Shown here: piece after piece, positions 6,874-11,852 of the stretch | Layout: every line of letters begins with the position of its first letter | How positions within the stretch are numbered: the first letter of the stretch is position 1 | NCBI GenBank assembly: GCA_025350945.1 | Contig: JANXWW010000247.1 | Coordinates: forward strand, 1 to 11,852 | DNA from: Burkholderiales bacterium | GTDB lineage: Bacteria; Pseudomonadota; Gammaproteobacteria; Burkholderiales; Usitatibacteraceae | Length of the DNA stretch: 11,852 nt | Direction of reading: 5' to 3' | Program-made: the position numbers and the translations under genes | Notes under the pieces: model-generated | Databases searched by the model: none | The model's input: the letters and a program-made list of their open reading frames with translations, nothing else | Told to the model about the DNA's origin: nothing

Positions 6874-7302
6874 ATGCGGTTCTTGATTATTGGACTTTTA
6901 ATCGGTTTTCCGCTCGCGGAAGGTGCGATTCTTTATCATCTGGCGATGGGCCCGGCAGGCCACGGCGGCTGGGTATTGGCGTGGCTCGTGTTTGCGGCAA
7001 TGGCCGGTGTGGTGCTGATTAAACAAGCTCGCTTTTCACTTATTTCACGTTTAACCAGCGCGTTATCGGAAGGCAAATTTTCGCTCGCGGCGTTTATCGA
7101 CAGCTTTCGCACCGTGCTCGCGGGCTTGCTGCTGATTTTTCCCGGTTTGATTTCTGACGTGATGGCGATGGTGCTGTTGCTTATTCCCGTGCGCGAACCG
7201 GCCTTCATGCACGCGCACGGTCATTCACGCACAGCTCGCCCATCGCAAACTGCGCCCACATCCGGCAACACCCTCGACGGCGAATTCCGACGCGAACCTT
7301 AG
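6874..7302 (+). CDS. fxsA: FxsA family inner-membrane protein
   Basis: FxsA is a small inner-membrane protein; in E. coli, overproduction relieves exclusion of phage T7 by the F plasmid, and its normal role is unknown. The 142-residue product has the family layout: hydrophobic segments at about 2-25 and 30-50, an amphipathic loop, then the conserved GLLLIFPGLISDVMAMVLLLIP (about 84-105), and a polar tail (His/Ser/Thr/Pro-rich) that ends with the family-like TLDGEFRRE. AAGGA supports the start. It faces away from the dsbD-like gene across a regulatory spacer. Its TAG overlaps the stop of the converging epimerase-like gene, leaving no room for a terminator between them. In many proteobacteria fxsA lies before groES; here it does not. 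Confidence 0.93.
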   Translation: MRFLIIGLLIGFPLAEGAILYHLAMGPAGHGGWVLAWLVFAAMAGVVLIKQARFSLISRLTSALSEGKFSLAAFIDSFRTVLAGLLLIFPGLISDVMAMVLLLIPVREPAFMHAHGHSRTARPSQTAPTSGNTLDGEFRREP

Positions 7303-8192
7303 CCTGCTGGTGGGCCAAGCTCCTTCAATAAATCCGCCACCGTCGGATAATTGAATCGAAAACGCAACTCACGCTTCAACCGCTGGTTACCAATGCGCCG
7401 CGATTCGCTCATGAATGACAACATCGGCGCACTAATCACCGTAGCAGCCACTTCACGGCTCACACGCGGTGCATGCACAAGCCTGAAATGATCGGCCACG
7501 ACATCAAAATAGTCGCCCATTTTCATATCCGAATCATCAACGACGTTGTAAATTCGATTGGGCAATGCGCGCGTGATGGCGGTGAGCGCTGCACGCGCTA
7601 AATCATCAGCATGAATGTGGTTGGTAAATACATCATCCGCCGCAATCAGCGCAGGCGTACCCTTGTGCAAGCGCTCAGTGGGCAGGCGATCCGATGCGTA
7701 AATGCCGGGCGCGCGCAAAATCGAAATTTTTACACCGGTGCGCACGCCCCATTGTCGCAACAAACTTTCGGCATGCACGCGACGAATCGCCCGATCTGTG
7801 GATGGCGCGACATTACGCGCCTCGTCAATCCAGTCGCCGCCACAATCACCGTAAACGCCTGTGGTGCTGATATAAACGAGGCGCTGTGGTAGCATCGTCG
7901 CTCGATTTTGATGGAGTGCAGCAAGTAAATGTCGGGTGCGACTATCTTCGGTACCGCGCAAAGGTGGCGGCGCAAAGTGGCACACGATATCGGCAAGGCC
8001 AGCAATGCGGTTCAGTGATTGTGGATCATCCAGATCGCCCAATACAGGTATCACGCCCAGCTTGCGAGCGAATGAAGCACGATCAGACTTGCGAACCAGG
8101 GCAAAGACCCGATATCTATTAATCAACATGCTGGCCAAGCGCTCGCCCACATCACCAAAACCAACAATCAATATTTTTCGATTCATTTTCAT
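7299..8192 (-). CDS. NAD-binding epimerase-like (extended SDR) protein, YeeZ-like, atypical active site
   Basis: A 297-residue extended short-chain dehydrogenase-like protein, closest in character to E. coli YeeZ and proteins annotated as NAD-dependent epimerase/dehydratase. The N-terminal Rossmann motif is GFGDVG (11-16), followed by the acidic LGDLDD (51-56). STTGVYGD (109-116) corresponds to the conserved strand carrying the Ser/Thr of the active site. The Tyr-x3-Lys pair expected about 20 residues later is not seen: that region reads DRAIRRVHAE (133-142). Either catalysis differs or the protein binds nucleotide without classic SDR chemistry. HIHADDLARA (192-201) and IYNVVDD (214-220) are typical C-terminal signatures. 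A second ATG two codons in is possible; neither has a strong ribosome site. Substrate unknown. It converges on fxsA with a four-base overlap. Confidence 0.88.
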   Translation of the reverse strand: MKMNRKILIVGFGDVGERLASMLINRYRVFALVRKSDRASFARKLGVIPVLGDLDDPQSLNRIAGLADIVCHFAPPPLRGTEDSRTRHLLAALHQNRATMLPQRLVYISTTGVYGDCGGDWIDEARNVAPSTDRAIRRVHAESLLRQWGVRTGVKISILRAPGIYASDRLPTERLHKGTPALIAADDVFTNHIHADDLARAALTAITRALPNRIYNVVDDSDMKMGDYFDVVADHFRLVHAPRVSREVAATVISAPMLSFMSESRRIGNQRLKRELRFRFNYPTVADLLKELGPPAG

Positions 8193-8202
8193 TTAGCGCT
8201 GA

Positions 8203-8210
8203 AGTATAAA
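8203..8210. promoter_or_regulatory. Possible overlapping -10 elements of divergent promoters
   Basis: In the 57-base spacer between the epimerase-like gene and the reductase gene, the minus strand reads TATACT (8208-8203) and the plus strand TATAAA (8205-8210), each five of six to the -10 consensus. No good -35 box lies at standard distance for either direction, and the leftward transcript would have a very short leader. Suggestive only. Confidence 0.25.
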
Positions 8211-8249
8211 TTAGCCTGTCACTGTTCTGCCGGAAAGCGTTCCAAAACA

Positions 8250-9290
8250 ATGAGCACACCTGAATATCAAATCACTCTTTCGCCGTCGGGCAATACGTTC
8301 AAAGCGGCCGCCGATGAAACCATTCTGGAAGCCGCACTACGTCAAGGCATTGGCCTACCCTATGGCTGCCGCAACGGCGCCTGTGGCTCCTGCAAAGGCA
8401 AACTCGTGTCGGGTGAATTCGACTATGGCGTTTATCAGGAACGTACCTTGCGAGCGGAAGAAAAGGCCGCAGGCAAAGCACTTTTTTGCGTGGGCAAAGC
8501 CTGCTCGGATTTAACGCTCGATATAAAAGAAATCGGCGGTACGGGCGACATACAAATTCGCACGCTGCCGTGTCGCGTGGAAAAAGTGGAAAAGCCCGCA
8601 CCTGATGTGGCGATCCTGTCACTGAAGCTGCCCGCCCAGGAGCGTTTGCAGTTTTTGGCTGGGCAATATCTGGACATCCTGCTAAAAGACGGCACCCGCC
8701 GCAGCTACTCAATGGCGAATGCGCCGCACGAAGATGGCTATATTCAAATTCATGTTCGGCACATTCCTGGCGGGCAATTTTCAGATCATGTGTTTAACGA
8801 TATGCGAGATCGCGCAATTTTGCGTTTCGAAGGTCCGCATGGCTCGTTCTTTCTGCGCGAGGATTCGGACAAGCCGATTATTTTCATGGCGGGCGGTACC
8901 GGTTTCGCACCGATCAAGGCCGTGATTGAACACGCGTTTTTTACCCACATTGATCGCGAAATGGTGCTGTATTGGGGCTGTCGCTCCCTCGCCGATTTAT
9001 ACATGGCACAATTACCATTACAGTGGGCAAAAGAGCATCCGAACTTCAGTTTTATTCCGGTGCTGTCTGATGCCAAATCTGAAGACAACTGGCAAGGTCG
9101 TACCGGCCTCGTGCATCAAGCGATTCTGGATGATTTTGATAAATTGAGCGGCTACCAGGTCTATGCTTGTGGCGCGCCGATCATGGTTGAATCGGGTCAG
9201 AAAGCGTTTGCCGAGCGCGGCTTGCCAGATGATGAATTTTTTGCAGATTCGTTCACTTATTCGATTCCCGCAAATTCTGTTGTTGCATAA
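8250..9290 (+). CDS. NAD(P)H-dependent flavin reductase with N-terminal 2Fe-2S ferredoxin domain
   Basis: A 346-residue soluble electron-transfer protein, often annotated CDP-6-deoxy-delta-3,4-glucoseen reductase (AscD-like). Residues 1-95 are a plant-type ferredoxin domain: Cys40, Cys45 and Cys48 in YGCRNGACGSC plus Cys80 ligate a 2Fe-2S cluster. Residues 103-205 form the FAD domain with RSYSMAN (151-157), and 208-340 the NAD(P)H domain with MAGGTGFAPIKA (213-224), YWGCRS (241-246) and YACGAP (305-310). It would pass electrons from NAD(P)H through FAD to the cluster and on to a partner. No CDP-sugar genes are nearby, so the sugar-reductase name is probably inherited annotation; the real acceptor is unknown. 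It probably starts an operon with the peroxiredoxin and argC. Only a distant GGAAAG precedes the ATG. Confidence 0.92.
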   Translation: MSTPEYQITLSPSGNTFKAAADETILEAALRQGIGLPYGCRNGACGSCKGKLVSGEFDYGVYQERTLRAEEKAAGKALFCVGKACSDLTLDIKEIGGTGDIQIRTLPCRVEKVEKPAPDVAILSLKLPAQERLQFLAGQYLDILLKDGTRRSYSMANAPHEDGYIQIHVRHIPGGQFSDHVFNDMRDRAILRFEGPHGSFFLREDSDKPIIFMAGGTGFAPIKAVIEHAFFTHIDREMVLYWGCRSLADLYMAQLPLQWAKEHPNFSFIPVLSDAKSEDNWQGRTGLVHQAILDDFDKLSGYQVYACGAPIMVESGQKAFAERGLPDDEFFADSFTYSIPANSVVA

Positions 9291-9303
9291 ATTACTTTAA
9301 ATT

Positions 9304-9309
9304 AAGGGG
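9304..9309 (+). promoter_or_regulatory. Ribosome binding site of the peroxiredoxin gene
   Basis: AAGGGG sits six bases before the ATG at 9316 and lies inside the 25-base gap after the reductase gene. Confidence 0.55.
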
Positions 9310-9315
9310 CTTTGA

Positions 9316-9816
9316 ATGATTAAAGTTGGCGATACTCTTCCCAATGGCGTGTTGAGCGAATTCATCGCAGTTGAAACTGAAGGCTGCGCGCTCGGGCCCA
9401 ATAAATTCAACGTGGCTGACCTGGTCAAGGGCAAAAAAATTGTCGTGTTCGGCCTGCCCGGTGCCTTCACGCCGACCTGCTCGGCCAAACATGTGCCCGG
9501 CTATCGTGACCACGTGAGCGACTTCAAGGCCAAAGGTGTGAGCGAAATCTGGTGCGTGTCGGTGAACGATGCGTTCGTGATGGGCGCGTGGGCGAAAGAC
9601 CAGCAAACAGACGGCAAAGTGCGCATGTTTGGTGACGGCTCTGCCGTGTGGACAAAAGCACTCGGACTCGAAATGGATGCCAGCGCATTCGGCATGGGCA
9701 CGCGCATGATGCGTTTTTCGATGCTGGTTGAAAACGGCGTCATCAAAACATTAAACATCGAAGCACCCGGCAAATTTGAAGTGTCCGACGCCGGCACAAT
9801 GCTCAAGCAAGCCTAA
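9316..9816 (+). CDS. Prx5-type peroxiredoxin (AhpC/TSA, redoxin family)
   Basis: A 166-residue thiol peroxidase that reduces hydrogen peroxide and organic peroxides. The active site is PGAFTPTCS (48-56): Pro48, Thr52 and peroxidatic Cys55, with Arg130 as the supporting arginine. KVGDTLP at the N-terminus and IWCVSVND (78-85, with Cys80) are typical of the Prx5/PMP20 branch. Other cysteines are Cys24 and Cys80; the C-terminal resolving cysteine of human Prx5 is absent, so a one-Cys mechanism using an outside thiol is likely. There is no fused glutaredoxin domain. Spacing of 25 bases on both sides links it to the upstream reductase and to argC. Confidence 0.94.
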   Translation: MIKVGDTLPNGVLSEFIAVETEGCALGPNKFNVADLVKGKKIVVFGLPGAFTPTCSAKHVPGYRDHVSDFKAKGVSEIWCVSVNDAFVMGAWAKDQQTDGKVRMFGDGSAVWTKALGLEMDASAFGMGTRMMRFSMLVENGVIKTLNIEAPGKFEVSDAGTMLKQA

Positions 9817-9841
9817 TATTTCGCATCGGGGCAGTTCAATC

Positions 9842-10768
9842 ATGACCGCAAAAATTTTCATCGACGGCGAACACGGCACCACGGGATTATTGATTCGCGA
9901 TTTGTTGCGCGAGCGCAGCGACGTGGAAGTCGTCAGCATCGCGGCTGACAAACGCAAAGATTTGGCGGAGCGTAAACGCTTGCTGAATATGGTCGATTTA
10001 GCGGTGTTGTGTTTGCCCGATGATGCGGCAAAAGAATCTGTCTCGATGATTGAAAATGTGAATGTACGCGTGATTGACGCCAGCACCGCGCATCGGATTG
10101 CACCGGGCTGGGTGTTTGGTTTTCCTGAATTAACACCCGCACAAACAGAATTGATTCGCGCAAGCAAGCGGGTGGCGAACCCCGGTTGTTGGTCCACTTG
10201 CTTCATCGCTTTAATGCGTCCGCTAGTTGACGCTGGCTTGATCCCTAAAGATTTCGCGGCAACCTGCTGGGGCGTGTCCGGCTATAGCGGTGGCGGGCGG
10301 CAAATGGTGGAAGCGTTCGAAAACGAAAACGGTGCAAATGCAAAAACCAAATTCATCGCTTACGGCATGAAATTGGCACACAAACATCTGCCCGAAATGC
10401 AGCACTACTCTCACCTCACGCACACGCCGGTGTTCACGCCATCTGTTGGCGCGTTCCGTCAAGGCATGTTGGTCGAAATTCCATTGGCGTTATGGTCGTT
10501 ACCAAAAACAGTATCAGGCATTGAGCTGCATGCAGCATTGAGCAAACACTATGCAGGACAAAAATACGTCACCGTGAAACCTTACACGAACGAGCCGCCC
10601 GCCGAGCTTGATCCGGAAACATTGAACGACACAAATTGGCTTGAATTATTTGTTTTTGATAATCCAAAAACCGAGCAGGCGGTACTTGTTGCGCGCCACG
10701 ATAATCTGGGCAAGGGTGCAGGCCGCGCTGCCGTGCAGAATATGGGATTGATGTTGGGGCTGGCTTAA
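9842..10768 (+). CDS. argC: N-acetyl-gamma-glutamyl-phosphate reductase, short (type 2) form
   Basis: ArgC reduces N-acetylglutamyl phosphate to the semialdehyde with NADPH, third step of arginine synthesis, in the cytoplasm. The 308-residue product is the short form; the long form has about 335-350 residues. The N-terminal NADP-binding motif is DGEHGTTG (8-15). Catalytic Cys116 lies in VANPGCWST, followed by WGVSGYSGGGR (143-153) and His182 in HKHLPEM. HDNLGKGAGRAAVQNM (286-301) matches the family end signature. The open frame extends upstream to 9776 inside the peroxiredoxin gene, but the ATG at 9842 gives the family N-terminus and has GGGG ten bases before it. It is the third gene of the probable reductase-peroxiredoxin-argC operon. 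No other arginine gene is in view. Confidence 0.95.
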   Translation: MTAKIFIDGEHGTTGLLIRDLLRERSDVEVVSIAADKRKDLAERKRLLNMVDLAVLCLPDDAAKESVSMIENVNVRVIDASTAHRIAPGWVFGFPELTPAQTELIRASKRVANPGCWSTCFIALMRPLVDAGLIPKDFAATCWGVSGYSGGGRQMVEAFENENGANAKTKFIAYGMKLAHKHLPEMQHYSHLTHTPVFTPSVGAFRQGMLVEIPLALWSLPKTVSGIELHAALSKHYAGQKYVTVKPYTNEPPAELDPETLNDTNWLELFVFDNPKTEQAVLVARHDNLGKGAGRAAVQNMGLMLGLA

Positions 10769-10772
10769 GCGT

Positions 10773-11228
10773 TTACTGCACGCGCTTCACTTTTGGTGAG
10801 TGATTGGTGCCATCGATTTCCAGATAAAATGCGCCCAATGCACCACGCCGCACGATGACTTTGGGATTATTAAAATCCATAAAACGCGACGTATCATCAC
10901 TCACCTGCCACACCTGCCCATTCTCCAGCTTAATCCGCGAACCCGCATTCCAGCCCTCGAAACGCCCCACGATACGGCTCTCAATTAAATCAAGTTCCGA
11001 CTTGTAGGCTTTGCTTTCCAAACCGAATTGCGCAGGCGTTTGCGGTGCAATTGTGGCGATAGGAGGCGCTGCTTTCACCGCAATGGATGGTAACGGCAAC
11101 GCATCATAACAAGCCAGCCGCGCCACGGTATCGGTCAAGCCACGACAGCGCAACATCCCGCCATCATCTGCCATTGCGGCTGTGCTAAAACAAATCATAA
11201 ACAGCAAGACAATATTATTTTTTCTCAT
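10773..11228 (-). CDS. Secreted conserved protein of unknown function with N-terminal Cys pair
   Basis: A 151-residue exported protein that I cannot name with confidence. Residues 1-20 are a signal peptide ending AMA before DD. The mature part starts with LRCRGLTDTVARLACYDAL, a Cys-x11-Cys pattern ending RLACYD that is also found near the N-terminus of periplasmic proteins such as T6SS-associated VasI/TagO; the pair probably forms a disulfide. A Pro/Ala linker (about 45-65) leads to a C-terminal region with IESRIVGRFEGWNAGSRIKL, LENGQVWQV and a Gly/Arg-rich end, resembling a small beta domain. No secretion-system genes are nearby, so a T6SS role is not supported. The ATG at 11228 has AGGTGA four bases before it and is preferred to an in-frame TTG at 11243. 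It converges on argC with a four-base gap. Confidence 0.8.
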   Translation of the reverse strand: MRKNNIVLLFMICFSTAAMADDGGMLRCRGLTDTVARLACYDALPLPSIAVKAAPPIATIAPQTPAQFGLESKAYKSELDLIESRIVGRFEGWNAGSRIKLENGQVWQVSDDTSRFMDFNNPKVIVRRGALGAFYLEIDGTNHSPKVKRVQ

Positions 11229-11299
11229 TACATCACCTGTCAAATTGTAAATCGCAGTGCCCCAAGGCCTAATATGGATGCGACGTTTGAAGCATATGC

Positions 11300-11319
11300 C
11301 CTGTAGATACCCGTAGATA
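11300..11319. repeat. Ten-base tandem direct repeat in front of the secreted-protein gene
   Basis: CCTGTAGATA (11300-11309) is followed immediately by CCCGTAGATA (11310-11319), nine of ten bases identical, a period of about one helical turn. It lies in the 120-base spacer between the hemY stop and the ATG at 11228, about 75-90 bases upstream of that ATG, where an activator site could be. Two short copies may be chance. Confidence 0.5.
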
Positions 11320-11348
11320 TTGGCTCTTCAGGCAGATGGCAATTTAAT

Positions 11349-11852
11349 TTATCGCGCCAACTCAGCACTGCGGCGAATATGGCGAATGGCTTCGTCACGT
11401 TTGCCGATTTGTTCCATCAGCCGCGCCAGCGTCATGTGTGCGTCCAGCGTCGGTGCCAATGCCACGCTCGCTTCCAGATAGCTCTGCGCCTTGCCCCACA
11501 AAGCCTGGCGCATGCACAGCTTGCCGAGCGCCGCGAGCAATACGGCGTCGCGCGCATGTTGGCGTAGCCAGCCTTCCGCGCGCTCAATCTGCGTCGATGT
11601 GGATTCTGTTTTGCACTCTGCATAGACGGCGGCCAAACCACTGTCCCAACGCTCGACACCACGTTCATCAACAGTTTCATCAATGATGAGCTTGGCATCA
11701 TCGCCGCAATCCAGCGCGTTCAGGCGGCGCGCGACGGTGGCGACAATGGAAGCGTCATAACGTGATTCGCGCGAGACGGATTTCCAGGTGCTCAAAATCA
11801 CCTCACGATTGGCCGGTTTTGACTTGAGCAAATTGAGTTCAGCGTTTAGGCG
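11349..11852 (-). CDS. hemY: HemY-type TPR membrane protein, N-terminal part cut by window edge
   Basis: HemY is an inner-membrane protein with periplasm-facing TPR repeats, encoded with uroporphyrinogen-III synthase in many proteobacteria and proposed to help haem synthesis. The window holds the last 167 codons; the family is near 400 residues, so the two N-terminal membrane helices and the first TPRs lie beyond the edge. The frame stays open to base 11852, and the TTG at 11831 is internal, not a start. In the C-terminal TPR region, AVLLAALGKLCMRQALWGKAQSYLEASVALAP, read in pieces, matches the conserved HemY block, followed by a final repeat LARLMEQIGKRDEAIRHIR. The hemDC genes would be expected to the right, outside the window. 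Confidence 0.9.
   Translation of the reverse strand, partial: RLNAELNLLKSKPANREVILSTWKSVSRESRYDASIVATVARRLNALDCGDDAKLIIDETVDERGVERWDSGLAAVYAECKTESTSTQIERAEGWLRQHARDAVLLAALGKLCMRQALWGKAQSYLEASVALAPTLDAHMTLARLMEQIGKRDEAIRHIRRSAELAR

Noticed and set aside
8232..8243. GGAA-AGCG-TTCC inverted repeat before the reductase gene
   Set aside because: Arms are only four bases long and the spacing gives no clear operator or terminator.
11229..11243. TTG start five codons upstream for the secreted protein
   Set aside because: The ATG at 11228 has AGGTGA at short spacing and begins directly with a Lys/Arg-containing signal peptide.

Overview
This window looks like a chromosomal, mostly housekeeping segment of a betaproteobacterium. 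The pointers are the block aroQ-accB-accC next to prmA with tlpA and a DsbD-type gene on its far side, a HemY C-terminal end, and an AscD-like ferredoxin/flavin reductase of the kind common in that class. Genus cannot be fixed from the sequence. No tRNA, rRNA, CRISPR array, phage gene or insertion sequence was found.

Left part (1-6594, all minus strand, so read right to left): a stand-alone DsbD alpha domain, a membrane-anchored TlpA-type thioredoxin, AroQ (3-dehydroquinase), AccB and AccC (biotin carrier and biotin carboxylase of acetyl-CoA carboxylase), an S9 serine peptidase with a beta-propeller, and PrmA (L11 methyltransferase), which runs off the left edge. The dsbD-like/tlpA, accB/accC and S9/prmA pairs are tightly packed; the gaps before aroQ (about 170 bases) and before the S9 gene (146 bases) are longer.

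Middle (6595-8249): a 279-base divergent spacer with several AT-rich palindromes and a 12-base tandem repeat leads rightward into fxsA. fxsA converges, with overlapping stop codons, on a minus-strand NAD-binding epimerase-like gene.

Right part (8250-11852): a plus-strand run of three genes spaced 25 bases apart, probably an operon: an NAD(P)H reductase with an N-terminal 2Fe-2S domain, a Prx5-type peroxiredoxin, and a short-form ArgC of arginine synthesis. These converge on a minus-strand gene for a secreted protein of unknown function, preceded by the C-terminal end of HemY, which runs off the right edge.

Fatty-acid, aromatic amino-acid, arginine and haem-related functions sit beside two redox modules: periplasmic thiol chemistry (DsbD alpha plus TlpA) and peroxide reduction (reductase plus peroxiredoxin). 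I see no convincing new defence or mobile system. The most unusual points are the DsbD-like protein reduced to its N-terminal domain, the S9 peptidase between accC and prmA, and the repeat- and palindrome-rich spacer before fxsA.
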